Shown: positions 7,510 to 16,719, counted from the stretch's first letter. The stretch: DNA of 64,000 nt from an uncultured Johnsonella sp. (GCA_900766185.1 CAAFUL010000085.1:62001-126000), one strand, 5' to 3'. Notes: generated by a model not told the origin, from the sequence alone. Numbers and translations: made by a program.

Positions 7510-10500
7510 ATGACAAGCCTTATATTATATAATGATAAAAAGTATATAGAATTATCAATTAAGAGTAAGATAACAGTTGACAAAGCCGTATTTGCTTCAA
7601 AGGAAGATTTGTGCATAAGTCCTGCTTTAGAAAAAGACAGCTATACAAAGGGTGAGGAAGATATAAAGTCCGGTAATACTCGAAAGGTAGAAGATATAAG
7701 TATCAATTCTCTAAGTTTGGAAGATTTTTCAAAGTCAAATCCTGATAAAATAATGCCTCTTCTTTTTGAGAATGTGCCGTATCAAAGATATTATCTAAAA
7801 AATATCATAAGAATATCGGCTGATGAAGATGCCGATATAGTAATAAAAGATAAGAGTATAGACCTGATTCTTGAAGGACTTAAGTTAAATATTTTATCAG
7901 GAAGAGTATATGTTAATGCTGTTATTAAAGAAAGGGGAATTTATGAGCTTGACAAGGGTACAATGATTTTTTTCCCTGAGGTCAAGATAAATCTATATGA
8001 TTCTTTTATAGAGATTTCTTCTAATAGCTACAAAACCTCCTTGCAGGCTGTACTTGAGGAGTATTCTGTATTTGAAGGTTTTCCCGTATATAAAAAAGCC
8101 CCCAGAATAAGAAAATCCTTACCAACTGACAGTGAGGATATTAAAAATCCTAAAACCAAGGAAGAAAAGCCTAAGTTTGATATGGCAAAGCGTATAGCGA
8201 TGCCTCTTCTTACTATGCTTATGACGGTAGGTGTCAGTATAGTCTTAAAAAGAGGTATGTATATACTTATGAGTGTAAGTACCTTTATTTTGAGTATTGT
8301 ATTTTCCGTATATACCTCCATACAGGAAGGTAAGGAGTTTAAGGAAAGAGAGCTTAAGAGGGTAAAAAACTATGAAAAGTATCTGCTTGAAAAAAGAAAG
8401 ACTTTGCATAAGTTATACTTAAAGCAAAAGGAAGCACTTGAGTTTACTTATCCAAGTATACAGAGTATAGAGAAAATGATAGCCGGGTATTCTGACAGGA
8501 TATATGAGAGAGGTTTTGATGATAGTGATTTTTTACATATCTCCTTAGGAAAGTCCGGAATGAAGTCAAGCTACAATATAAGCTACAGTGAAGATATAGA
8601 GTCCTTAGAAGAAGAAAGGCTTAAAGATGAAGCAAAAAGTCTATATGAAAAGTATTCTTATATAGATGATTTGCCTATGGTGGTGGATCTTAAAAATGCC
8701 AATCTGGGCTTGGTCGGTGAGAAGCCCTATGTGCATAAACTTATCAAAAGCATTATAACTCAGCTTTGTTTTTTCCACAGTTACCATGACCTTGAAATAA
8801 TCATGTTTGTAGATAAAGAGTTTGAGAAGGAATTTGAAGCCTTTTCTTATTATCCTCATTTTAAATTAAAAGATGTAAATGTAAGAACCTTGGTATATAC
8901 CGATAATCATAGTGAGCAGGTGCTTTCAAGTATGAGCGGTATATTAAAGGGCAGAAAAAATAAGTTAAATGAAGAAAAAAAGGATATAAAGTTCTTACCG
9001 CACTATGTATTTATCGTAGATGAGCCCAAATTCATTATGGATAATTCCGTTATGGAGTATATACAGGAGTTTGATAAAAGAATGGGTGTTTCTATAATCT
9101 TTTCAAGTGATGATAAAAGTAAACTTGCCGAGAATATAAAAACGGTTCTTATAATAGAAGGAAAAGAATTTGCGACATTGTTACTTAATGAGGGAAGCTT
9201 GGTATCTAGAGAACTTTTGCTTGAGGACTCTTCAAAAGTGGATACGGAGTTTATGGCAAGAAGGCTTAATGCACTTGAGCATATAAAGGGTAGCAGCAGT
9301 CGTATACCTGAGAGCCTAAGCTTTTTCGATATGTATGAGGTAGGAAGTCCTAAAGAGTTAAAGATACTTGATAGATGGAATAAAAGCCTGATATATAAGT
9401 CTATGGCTGTACCGCTTGGTTTAAGAGCCGAGAAGGATATAGTATACCTTAATTTACATGAAAAAGCACATGGTCCTCATGGACTGGTAGCCGGAACTAC
9501 CGGCTCCGGTAAGTCGGAGATTATACAAAGCTTTATCCTCTCACTTGCAGTAAATTTTCATCCCTACGATATAGGATTTTTGCTTATAGACTATAAGGGC
9601 GGAGGCATGGCGAATTTATTTGCAAAGCTGCCTCATTTGCTCGGAACTATAACAAACCTTGACGGAAGCGAGAGTTTAAGGGCACTTGCTTCTATACGAA
9701 GTGAACTTGCAAGAAGGCAGACCTTGTTTAATGAAGCCGAAGTCAATAATATCAATGATTATACGAAGCTGTATAAGGCAGGCAAACTAAAGAAGCCGCT
9801 GCCTCATTTGCTTATAATCTCGGATGAGTTTGCACAGCTTAAACAGGAACAGCCGGATTTTATGACGGAGCTTGTGTCTACTGCAAGAATCGGAAGAAGC
9901 TTGGGTGTGCATTTAATACTTGCCACACAAAAACCCTCAGGTGTGGTCAATGACCAAATCTGGTCAAACTCCAAGTTCAAGCTTGCATTAAAGGTGCAAA
10001 ACAGTGCGGACAGTAAGGAAGTTATTAAAACTGAAGATGCCGCCCATATAACTCAGGCGGGAAGGGCGTATCTGCAAGTAGGTAACAATGAGATCTATGA
10101 GCTTTTTCAGTCGGCTTGGAGCGGTGCACCCTACTTTGAGAGGAAAGAATTAAGTTTTGACAGCAGCATATATAGAATCAATAAAATAGGGCAAAAGGTT
10201 TTGCTAAGTGATTTGGAAGAAGAAGAGTATAAAAAAGAAACTAAGCCGAGTACTGAACTTGATGTAAGTGTAGACTATATAAGGAAGGTTTATGACGGGT
10301 TAAATATTGAAGACATTGAAAGACCTTGGCTTGAACCTTTGAAGGATAATATATTAAATCCCTATGTAACAAAGTATTTGGAAGTTCCTTTTGATGTGGC
10401 ACTTAAGCCTGATTTAAGTATGAAGGCTCATATAGGACTTGCAGATATACCGGATAAGCAACAGCAGCTTGAATATGAGTTTGATTTTATTAAAGAGGGG

Positions 10501-11925
10501 CATCTTGCGATATTTTCATCGCAAGGCTTCGGTAAGTCTACCTGTATTATGAATATTATTCTGGATCTGGCTATCAATAACTCTCCGACTAATTTGCATA
10601 TGTATGTGTTGGATTTTGGTAACTCGGGACTTATACAGCTTAAAAGTATGCCTCATGTAGCCGATTATATAGTATTTGATGATATGGAAAGACTCGGAAA
10701 GCTTATTGTAAGTATAGAAAATGAAATTAAATTAAGAAAAAAGCTTTTATCCAAGGCACTTGCAATGAATTTTACCATGTATAATGAAATCAGCAAAGAA
10801 AGACTTCCGGCTAAAATCATCTTTATAGACAATATTGATATTATCAAAGAGATAGAATTTGATATGGAAGAGTGGATCAATAAGGTGGCAAGAGACGGAG
10901 CCGGTCTTGGAATTTACCTCGTTATAAGTGCCGCAAGATACGGAGTGCTAAGGTATGCCACACTGAATAATTTTAAGACCAAGATTGCTTTATTCTTAGT
11001 TGAGGCAAGTGATGTTAATTCTCTTATGGGAAGATCAAAGTATAAGATACCTGAAGTTAAGGGCAGGGCTTTGGTAAAGCTTGAGGATACCAATCTTATG
11101 CAGGTTTACAAAGCGGTAGGCGGTGAAGGTGTGGGGTACTCTAAGAATGTGCTTAGCCTTGTGGAAACTATAGACAGTATCAATACAGCTAAAAAGCCGG
11201 ATAAGATCAAGGTTATGCCGGATATTGTTATGTTTAGTGATATATTTAATAAAGATATCTTATCCGAGCGAAAGGCAGGTATAGGTTTGGATACGGAAAA
11301 TGTAAGCATACAGGCGATAGAGCTTACAGGTACAGTGAATTTAATACTCGGATTATCACAGACCGGAAAGACCAATGTACTAAAAATCATATACTCTCAG
11401 CTAAGGGGAAGTAAGCTCTTCCTTGTCGATATCAGAGGCGGTGATTTCCTCGATATGGAAACCGGTCCGAATGATACCTGCGTGGACAGTGCGGCAGGTG
11501 TGGATAGTTTTATAGATGCTCTTATAGCTTATGTTGACGAAAGAGAAAACAGGTATATCGAAGAAGCCTCTGTAAAAAGATTAAAAGATTTTGTAAAGGA
11601 GCAGGAAAGTGCCGCTATAATTATAGATGATGCAGATAATTTTATAGAGCTTGTAAAACTTAGAAAGGCTGAGGCTGAAAGGGCATTTGCCAAGGCTTTG
11701 GAGTATGGTTTAAGTATAGTAGTAAGCACTGTGCCTAATAAGTTAAAGGGCTTTGATGAGCTTACCAAAATATTCAGAGCGGCTAACAACCTGATAATAC
11801 TCGGCTCTCCGGAAGATCAAAATATGATTAGAATCCCGAATATAAGAAATTATAAGCCAAGTATAGATATGGGATTTATAGTATCAAGGCAGGGAGCAAG
11901 GAAGGTTCGTATGCCGAAAGCATAG
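7510..11925 (+). CDS. essC: Type VII secretion ATPase EssC
   Basis: This 1471-aa FtsK/SpoIIIE-type motor drives T7SSb export. The N-terminal ~200 residues form the FHA-like region. Two adjacent membrane helices follow at about 228-265. Three ATPase domains then occur, with Walker A motifs GTTGSGKSE (D1, about residue 660), SSQGFGKST (D2, about 1004) and GLSQTGKTN (D3, about 1282); D3 also has Walker B-like AAIIIDDADNF. D1 has LLIDYKGGGMA, conserved in this family. All three Walker A motifs look intact, so the motor is probably functional. The extreme C-terminus, which decides effector choice among EssC variants in S. aureus, ends GARKVRMPKA. The gene is last in the operon. Confidence 0.96.
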   Translation: MTSLILYNDKKYIELSIKSKITVDKAVFASKEDLCISPALEKDSYTKGEEDIKSGNTRKVEDISINSLSLEDFSKSNPDKIMPLLFENVPYQRYYLKNIIRISADEDADIVIKDKSIDLILEGLKLNILSGRVYVNAVIKERGIYELDKGTMIFFPEVKINLYDSFIEISSNSYKTSLQAVLEEYSVFEGFPVYKKAPRIRKSLPTDSEDIKNPKTKEEKPKFDMAKRIAMPLLTMLMTVGVSIVLKRGMYILMSVSTFILSIVFSVYTSIQEGKEFKERELKRVKNYEKYLLEKRKTLHKLYLKQKEALEFTYPSIQSIEKMIAGYSDRIYERGFDDSDFLHISLGKSGMKSSYNISYSEDIESLEEERLKDEAKSLYEKYSYIDDLPMVVDLKNANLGLVGEKPYVHKLIKSIITQLCFFHSYHDLEIIMFVDKEFEKEFEAFSYYPHFKLKDVNVRTLVYTDNHSEQVLSSMSGILKGRKNKLNEEKKDIKFLPHYVFIVDEPKFIMDNSVMEYIQEFDKRMGVSIIFSSDDKSKLAENIKTVLIIEGKEFATLLLNEGSLVSRELLLEDSSKVDTEFMARRLNALEHIKGSSSRIPESLSFFDMYEVGSPKELKILDRWNKSLIYKSMAVPLGLRAEKDIVYLNLHEKAHGPHGLVAGTTGSGKSEIIQSFILSLAVNFHPYDIGFLLIDYKGGGMANLFAKLPHLLGTITNLDGSESLRALASIRSELARRQTLFNEAEVNNINDYTKLYKAGKLKKPLPHLLIISDEFAQLKQEQPDFMTELVSTARIGRSLGVHLILATQKPSGVVNDQIWSNSKFKLALKVQNSADSKEVIKTEDAAHITQAGRAYLQVGNNEIYELFQSAWSGAPYFERKELSFDSSIYRINKIGQKVLLSDLEEEEYKKETKPSTELDVSVDYIRKVYDGLNIEDIERPWLEPLKDNILNPYVTKYLEVPFDVALKPDLSMKAHIGLADIPDKQQQLEYEFDFIKEGHLAIFSSQGFGKSTCIMNIILDLAINNSPTNLHMYVLDFGNSGLIQLKSMPHVADYIVFDDMERLGKLIVSIENEIKLRKKLLSKALAMNFTMYNEISKERLPAKIIFIDNIDIIKEIEFDMEEWINKVARDGAGLGIYLVISAARYGVLRYATLNNFKTKIALFLVEASDVNSLMGRSKYKIPEVKGRALVKLEDTNLMQVYKAVGGEGVGYSKNVLSLVETIDSINTAKKPDKIKVMPDIVMFSDIFNKDILSERKAGIGLDTENVSIQAIELTGTVNLILGLSQTGKTNVLKIIYSQLRGSKLFLVDIRGGDFLDMETGPNDTCVDSAAGVDSFIDALIAYVDERENRYIEEASVKRLKDFVKEQESAAIIIDDADNFIELVKLRKAEAERAFAKALEYGLSIVVSTVPNKLKGFDELTKIFRAANNLIILGSPEDQNMIRIPNIRNYKPSIDMGFIVSRQGARKVRMPKA

Positions 11926-12080
11926 GAGTAGGAACTTAAGACTTTAGAATTAAAAACAGAGCAAGAAATTAGTAGATTGAACACATAAGATAGTAGTTTT
12001 ATGCTTAGGTTTGGAAGTTATGAAGGTTTATGAAATAATGCTACAGGATATGAAAGTTAAAGAAATGTAATTAAAATACC

Positions 12081-12109
12081 TTGCTTGTTTTTTATTAATA
12101 TAGTATATT
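12081..12109 (+). promoter_or_regulatory. Predicted sigma-A promoter of the CopZ-like gene
   Basis: TTGCTT (12081-12086), a 17-base spacer and TATATT (12104-12109) stand about 100 bases upstream of the HMA-domain gene. The predicted transcript would include the inverted repeat at 12132-12173 in its leader. Confidence 0.5.
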
Positions 12110-12131
12110 TTTAATTTATAATTATTTATGA

Positions 12132-12173
12132 AAAATATTGTGATAAGGCAGAAGCTTCACTTTACAATATTTT
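12132..12173. promoter_or_regulatory. 10-bp inverted repeat in leader of CopZ-like gene
   Basis: AAAATATTGT (12132-12141) and ACAATATTTT (12164-12173) are perfect complements separated by 22 bases, with GAAGCTTC as a small palindrome in the loop. It lies downstream of the predicted promoter and 39 bases before the ATG. It could be an operator for a metal-responsive repressor or an RNA hairpin; no T-run follows. Confidence 0.5.
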
Positions 12174-12212
12174 GTAAATTATGCAGCACAAATAATACTA
12201 CAAGGAGACAGT

Positions 12213-12413
12213 ATGGTTACAACTATAAAGGTAAACGGAATGATGTGTTCACATTGTAAAGCAAGTGTTGAAAAGGCAGTAAAAGCATTGGATAAAGTTA
12301 GCAAGGTTGAGGCTAATGTAGGTGAGAGAGAAGTTGTGGTTACACATGAAGATGATTTGAGTGTAGAAAAGATACATGAGGCAATTATAGCGGCAGGCTA
12401 TGAGGTAATGTAA
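12213..12413 (+). CDS. copZ: CopZ-like heavy-metal-associated (HMA) domain chaperone
   Basis: This 66-aa protein is one complete HMA domain: beta strand TTIKVNGM, metal motif MMCSHC with Cys12 and Cys15, helix ASVEKAVKAL, and the ending HEAIIAAGYEV. Such domains bind Cu(I) and hand it to P-type ATPases or a repressor. No copper ATPase or CopY/CsoR gene is next to it, so copper as the ligand is by family, not context. AAGGAGA lies 5 bases before the ATG. It is monocistronic, ending before the terminator at 12472-12510. Confidence 0.88.
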   Translation: MVTTIKVNGMMCSHCKASVEKAVKALDKVSKVEANVGEREVVVTHEDDLSVEKIHEAIIAAGYEVM

Positions 12414-12471
12414 AAATTTATCATATAAAAACCGTTAGCGGTCTTCAATTAGGGATTTTTAGTCTATGAAG

Positions 12472-12510
12472 AAAGGCACAACATACTACAATGTAGGTTA
12501 TGCCTTTTTT
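12472..12510 (+). terminator. Rho-independent terminator after CopZ-like gene
   Basis: AAAGGCA (12472-12478) pairs with TGCCTTT (12501-12507), the inner AAC/GTT and TAC/GTA pairs extend the stem, and a T-run continues to 12510. Confidence 0.75.
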
Positions 12511-12770
12511 CATGCTCTGACGAGATATTAACTGCACCGGTAAAGTTCCAATTCTTTTGGAAAGTAAGTGATAAAGAAAACGGATACATTTGAAAAATTG
12601 CTTTTCTTTATCTGTTAGCTTTAAAAGGGGTATCAAAAGGACATTCTTAAAAAGTAAAATAAAATTCATCTGCAAAAGTTATAGATGGACCGGAGGGAGA
12701 GAATTTTTATCGAAATTATGCTATAATTATGCTATAAAACTGAGATGGATACACAAGGAGATGAAATAAT

Positions 12771-12995
12771 ATGACCTAATCAGAAGAAATAAAAAAATTA
12801 GTCAAAAATGCTTTCTATCACAGGAGATATTTGCTAGAGAATGTGGAGTGTTATTATCATCCATCAATTACCGGGAAAGTGGAAAAACCAAGCCAAATAT
12901 GTCTGCTATGAAAAAAAATCAAAGAATTCTGTGAGGCACAGGGAGTTGATTTTAATGCTTTAGAAATAGATTGGACTAAAAAATTGAAGGGATAA
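12771..12995 (+). pseudogene. Decayed XRE-family helix-turn-helix regulator
   Basis: Read across frames, this stretch gives the parts of a small XRE regulator: MT-stop-SEEIKKL at the start (a TAA at codon 3, probably a former CAA), then LLSQEIFARECGV and INYRESGKTKPNMSAM in a second frame, then KIKEFCEAQGVDFNALE and DWTKKLKG back in a third segment ending at TAA 12993. It therefore has one stop and at least two frame changes within 75 codons. The AGGAG site before the ATG is still intact. It marks an old, decaying insertion or gene loss. Sequencing errors are an unlikely sole cause given several lesions. Confidence 0.75.
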
Positions 12996-13003
12996 ATAAT
13001 ATA

Positions 13004-13224
13004 ATGACTAAGAAGAAAACTTATGAAAAATCATTTAATATAGATAGTATCTTATTTTCTTGTAGAGATCATTTGCGTGCTGAATGTAATTCAGGTTCAT
13101 TTTTTGAAAAGCTTCTTTTATTCAAGGAGAAGTCGGAATAGGTATATCGGGCTTGGTTATCGGTTTCCTATTTAGTCCTTATGGGCTTTTGATGATAGGA
13201 GCAACAGTGATAGCGTTTATTTAA
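13004..13224 (+). pseudogene. Frameshifted small protein with hydrophobic C-terminus
   Basis: From ATG 13004 the frame reads MTKKKTYEKSFNIDSILF and stops at 13139-13141. The overlapping frame carries GEVGIGISGLVIGFLFSPYG and runs to TAA 13222, a clear membrane-helix-like continuation. One frameshift near 13120-13135 would join them into a ~72-aa protein. It lies 8 bases after the decayed XRE gene, so both probably came from one operon. The family is not recognised. Confidence 0.55.
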
Positions 13225-13231
13225 TTGATAA

Positions 13232-13525
13232 ATGATAAGATTTCCTTTGAAACAATTAGCAAAAGATATTGATGAAAATAATCCTCCAAAAGGAAATGGA
13301 TTTTCAGGAATTACATTAGCTTACAATGTTGAATATAAAGAAGATGTAGATACTGTAATTGAGTTAGTAAGAAAAGCAGGTGGAAAAATTGTAAAAGAGC
13401 CACAGGAAGTTTTCCGGGGTGGATATCATGCGTATTTTTCGGATTTAGATAGATACTACCGAGAAGTTTTATGGGGACCAAATTTTCAATTTGATGAAAA
13501 TGGATTGCTGAAATTTTTAGGATAA
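13232..13525 (+). pseudogene. N-terminally truncated VOC (glyoxalase/bleomycin-resistance fold) protein
   Basis: The 97 codons match the C-terminal three quarters of a VOC-family protein: NPPKGNGFSGITLAYNV, VRKAGGKIVKEPQEVF and the ending SDLDRYYREVLWGPNFQFDE. Family members are about 125-135 aa and begin with an extra beta-alpha-beta unit that is missing here. The usual DPDGYYWEV is degraded to DLDRYYREV. No ribosome site precedes the ATG, which overlaps decayed sequence. It is probably a fragment without function. Confidence 0.65.
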
Positions 13526-13582
13526 ATAGGGAAAGAGTTACCATAAAGTAAGGAATATTCAAATTTTGAGGAGGTAATCATA

Positions 13583-13897
13583 GTGAATGAATTTAATGAA
13601 TTTGTTCGTGAGGCTTTTTCCGCAGCAGGTGATATTGTCATAAAATCCATGATGGGCGGATATCTTGTATACCTCAATGGCAGACTGATAGGTGATATTT
13701 GTGATAATGAACTGTTTCTGAAAAGAACGCCGACAGCTGATAAACTTCTTGCAGACTCTGAATTGCGTTATCCTTATGAAGGTTCAAAAACATTGATGCA
13801 TGTATTCGACAGATTTGAGGATACGGATTTGATTACAGAACTACTGGAAGGTATGTATACGGAACTGCCCGAAAAGAAACCCAAGAAAACTAAATGA
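13583..13897 (+). CDS. TfoX N-terminal-domain protein
   Basis: This 104-aa protein has the TfoX/Sxy N-terminal fold: residues MMGGYLVYLNGRLIGDICDNELFLK contain the family pattern of a glycine pair followed by a strand and xIxDxxLFLK. The charged Lys tail PEKKPKKTK ends it. Proteins with only this domain are common in Firmicutes and their role is not established; competence control belongs to the longer proteobacterial form. GAGGAGG lies 8 bases before the GTG-ATG (start at 13583). Confidence 0.82.
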   Translation: MNEFNEFVREAFSAAGDIVIKSMMGGYLVYLNGRLIGDICDNELFLKRTPTADKLLADSELRYPYEGSKTLMHVFDRFEDTDLITELLEGMYTELPEKKPKKTK

Positions 13898-14039
13898 GAC
13901 AGACAAGCTTCAGTTTGTTGAACTTAGCAAGTTATAAGTTTATATGAGATGAAACCTATAAAACTTGTACGAATATTGTAGGGTAGGAAAAGAAATATTC
14001 CTCTATACTAAAATAAACTCAAGGAAAGGGGGAAGCGAA

Positions 14040-14882
14040 GTGAATATTATCAAGTCGTTTAACAATACGATTGATTATCTTGAAACAGTTCTTGATGATA
14101 AAATTGATGAAAAGAAAATAACTCAATTATCAGGATACTCTTATTCAATGTTCAGTCGCTTGTTTTCTATTCTAACCGAAACAACGCTCTCAGAATATTT
14201 AAGAAGCAGAAGATTAACAGAAGCTGCCTTTATATTAAGAGATACGGATGAAAAGATAATTGATGTTGCCTTCAAATTTGGATATGAGTCATCAGATTCG
14301 TTTGGAACAGCTTTTAAGAATTTTCATGGATTTACTCCTTCAGAGGTAAGAAATGGGAAACCGTTTAAATTGGTATCACGAGTTCAATTAGCACTCAGTG
14401 TAAGAGGAGGAAGAAGTATGAATATTACAATTCAAAAGAAAAAAGCATTTACAGTTGCAGGTGTAAATGAACAAAACATCAGTTCATTGCAATGTCCGAG
14501 TATCTGGGGTAAGCTGTATGAAAAATATAGCCATGATGAACTTGCAAGTTTGGGAAACGGTCAAAATGTGGGTGTTTGTCATGATGTGGAAAACCCAAGT
14601 ACAATAAACTATATGGCAGGCTATATTGTTATTGATGCAGAGAAAGCAAAAAGTATGGGATTAGATGTTTTGGAAGTTGAAGAAGCAGAGTATGCCGTTG
14701 TAGAGTTAACAGGATCTGTTCCGGAGTGTATTCATAAGGGGTGGAAATATGCGATGGAAGTATTCTTTCCCGAGCATGGATATGTCCATTCAGGAAAACC
14801 CGACTTTGAATATTATTACGAAGGTGATATGGATAGCAAGGACTATAAAATGGAACTTTGGATTCCGATAACTAAAGCTTAA
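14040..14882 (+). CDS. AraC-family regulator with GyrI-like effector domain
   Basis: I chose the GTG at 14040 because GGAAAGGGGGAAG stands just before it; an upstream TTG at 13965 has no ribosome site. The 280-aa protein starts with two AraC helix-turn-helix units (about 1-105: YSYSMFSRLFSILT, DVAFKFGYESSDSFGTAFK, FHGFTPSEVR). A GyrI-like small-molecule-binding domain (about 125-280) follows, ending EYYYEGDMDSKDYKMELWIP. This is the Rob/BltR-like layout used to sense drugs or cationic lipophilic compounds. It is followed by a terminator, so it is probably transcribed alone. Confidence 0.85.
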   Translation: MNIIKSFNNTIDYLETVLDDKIDEKKITQLSGYSYSMFSRLFSILTETTLSEYLRSRRLTEAAFILRDTDEKIIDVAFKFGYESSDSFGTAFKNFHGFTPSEVRNGKPFKLVSRVQLALSVRGGRSMNITIQKKKAFTVAGVNEQNISSLQCPSIWGKLYEKYSHDELASLGNGQNVGVCHDVENPSTINYMAGYIVIDAEKAKSMGLDVLEVEEAEYAVVELTGSVPECIHKGWKYAMEVFFPEHGYVHSGKPDFEYYYEGDMDSKDYKMELWIPITKA

Positions 14883-14927
14883 AAACAGTTTGTCGAGCTG
14901 AATAAAACTGAATATCTGAATATATGT

Positions 14928-14961
14928 GACGATAGAAAGTAAAACATCTATCGTCTTTTCT
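14928..14961 (+). terminator. Terminator after AraC/GyrI gene
   Basis: GACGATAGA (14928-14936) pairs perfectly with TCTATCGTC (14947-14955) and is followed by a T-rich tail. Confidence 0.8.
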
Positions 14962-15098
14962 TATGCAAAAAATTAAAAAGAGTGGTGGTGTAAGAATTGG
15001 AATTTGATTATTTTCTATAACAGTGAATAAGGGAGATAAGTAGTACTATCATGATTTGAAAAATATTTCATAATATGACAATAGATATCAGGTTATTG

Positions 15099-15107
15099 TG
15101 ATATAAT
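15099..15107 (+). promoter_or_regulatory. Extended -10 promoter element before WYL regulator
   Basis: TGATATAAT (TG-N-TATAAT) stands 22 bases before the start codon of the WYL gene. No good -35 lies 17 bases upstream, which fits an extended -10 promoter and a very short leader. Confidence 0.45.
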
Positions 15108-15129
15108 AAATATAGGAGATGTTAAGACG

Positions 15130-16029
15130 ATGAAAGATAATAGGCTATTTAGGATACTGTATTATATTTTAGAAAAAGGAAAAGTTACAGCAAGCGAACT
15201 TGCAGATAAATTTGAGGTATCAGTCAGAACAATTTATAGGGATATTGACTCTATCAGCAGTGCAGGTATTCCCATTTATGCGTTGCAAGGAAAGGGTGGC
15301 GGAATAGAAATTGCTGAAGATTTTGTTCTTAGTAAATCACTACTTTCTGAAAATGAAAAACAGCAAATTATGTCAGCTCTTAAGGGATTGGATAATACCG
15401 CAATACAGCATGAAAATGAGCTTCTAACAAAACTTTCCGCACTCTTTAAGATGAAAAGTACCAACTGGATAGAAGTTGATTTTAATAATTGGCAAAACAA
15501 TAAGCTGTATGAAAAAGCTTTTGACGGTATCAAATCCGCAATTTTGAGTAAAAACATTATTTCATTCACATATTTTAGCAGCAATGAAAAAGAAACAAGC
15601 AGAAGTGTTAAACCTGTGAGATTACTTTTCAAGAGTCAAGACTGGTATCTATATGCTTTCTGTTTACTCAGAAATGATTTTAGATATTTCAAGTTATCTC
15701 GGATAAAGAATTTAGAGATTCATACTGAAAAGTTTAATGACAGCTTTGAAGATGTAATTCTAAAAAAAGAAATGCCACACGAGAATACAGTGCATATAAA
15801 AGTTAAGTTTGACCGTAAAGTTGCTTTCAGAGTATATGATGAATTAAACAAAGAAATCACTGAAGATGATGAAGGAAATTTATATTCTGAAATAGAAATA
15901 CCAAATGATTATAACCTATACAATTATATTTTTTCTTTCGGGGATGGAGCAGAAGTATTGGAGCCTAAAGAGATACGAATACGGATTAAAGAAATAATAA
16001 ATAAAATGGCAGAAAAATATATAACTTGA
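15130..16029 (+). CDS. WYL-domain transcriptional regulator (YafY type)
   Basis: The 299-aa protein has an N-terminal HTH_11 domain (about 5-60: LADKFEVSVRTIYRDID with SSAGIPIYAL). A WYL domain follows at about 135-215 with DWYLYAFCLLRNDFRYFKL, where W-Y-L gives the family its name, and then a WCX-like C-terminal extension. WYL proteins sense nucleic-acid or small-molecule ligands and usually regulate their neighbours. The next gene (a GyrI-like protein) begins after an inverted repeat that overlaps this gene's stop codon, a plausible target. GGAGATG precedes the ATG. Confidence 0.9.
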   Translation: MKDNRLFRILYYILEKGKVTASELADKFEVSVRTIYRDIDSISSAGIPIYALQGKGGGIEIAEDFVLSKSLLSENEKQQIMSALKGLDNTAIQHENELLTKLSALFKMKSTNWIEVDFNNWQNNKLYEKAFDGIKSAILSKNIISFTYFSSNEKETSRSVKPVRLLFKSQDWYLYAFCLLRNDFRYFKLSRIKNLEIHTEKFNDSFEDVILKKEMPHENTVHIKVKFDRKVAFRVYDELNKEITEDDEGNLYSEIEIPNDYNLYNYIFSFGDGAEVLEPKEIRIRIKEIINKMAEKYIT

Positions 16030-16059
16030 CAAAAGGTGTCAAGTATCCTCCTGTATAAT
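16025..16059 (+). promoter_or_regulatory. Inverted repeat and possible promoter upstream of GyrI-like gene
   Basis: CTTGACA (16025-16031) and TGTCAAG (16037-16043) form a perfect 7-bp inverted repeat around AAAGG. TATAAT follows at 16054-16059. The TTGACA inside the left arm is a consensus -35, but the spacer to TATAAT is 22 bases, too long for a standard sigma-A promoter. The repeat looks like an operator for a dimeric regulator; the WYL protein encoded just upstream is the first candidate. Confidence 0.55.
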
Positions 16060-16092
16060 AAAATCAACCAAATGTTAAGGGAGGATTGGATA

Positions 16093-16707
16093 ATGAAATA
16101 TGAATGGAGAAAACAAGAAAAAAAATTTTATGGTGTAAAGCAAATACCTATCATTGTAGAAGTGCCAAAGCAAAAATTTATTTTGGTAAAGGGTAAAGGA
16201 AATCCGAATGAAGTAGATTTCTCAGACAGAATATCAGCATTATATGCTCTTGCCTATGCCATTAAAATGTTGTTTAAAAATGCAATGAAAAATAAAACTG
16301 ATAACGAGATCACGGATTTTACGGTATATCCATTAGAGGGCTTTTGGAAAAAAGCAAAAGGAGAAGTGCTTGATAAAAATAAACTGGAATACACATTGAT
16401 GATCAAGCAACCTGATTTTATTACTCAAGAGATATTCACAGAGGCACTTGAGAATATAAAAAAGAAAAAGCCAAACTCATTGTATGATGAGATGAGTTTT
16501 AGAGAAATAGAAGAGGGTAAAGCCATCCGGATTTTACATGTTGGAAGTTATGATGATGAGCCAAAATCATTTGAACAGATGAATGAATTTGCAAGAAAAC
16601 TTGATCTTACAAGAATAGGTGATTCCCATAAAGAAATATACCTAAGTAATAAAAATAGGACATCTGAAGAAAAACAAAAAACCATATTAAGTTATTCAGT
16701 GAAATAG
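16093..16707 (+). CDS. GyrI-like small-molecule-binding protein
   Basis: I chose the ATG at 16093 because GGGAGG lies 8 bases upstream; an earlier TTG has no ribosome site. The 204-aa protein begins MKYEWRKQEKKFYGVK and has the GyrI-like features VPKQKFILVKGKGNPNE and, near the end, IRILHVGSYDDEPKSFEQM. Stand-alone proteins of this type bind or hydrolyse cyclopropane-type and other toxic small molecules in some studied cases. The next gene is a ClbS-like protein, and the two are probably co-transcribed. Confidence 0.85.
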   Translation: MKYEWRKQEKKFYGVKQIPIIVEVPKQKFILVKGKGNPNEVDFSDRISALYALAYAIKMLFKNAMKNKTDNEITDFTVYPLEGFWKKAKGEVLDKNKLEYTLMIKQPDFITQEIFTEALENIKKKKPNSLYDEMSFREIEEGKAIRILHVGSYDDEPKSFEQMNEFARKLDLTRIGDSHKEIYLSNKNRTSEEKQKTILSYSVK

Positions 16708-16719
16708 GAGGAATTTGTT

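Noticed and set aside
13965..14039. Longer N-terminus for the AraC/GyrI regulator
   Set aside because: The upstream TTG has no ribosome site, while GTG 14040 has GGAAAGGGGG before it and starts at the expected family position.
16025..16059. Ordinary sigma-A promoter TTGACA...TATAAT
   Set aside because: The spacer is 22 bases, so I treat the TTGACA as part of an operator palindrome rather than as a simple -35.
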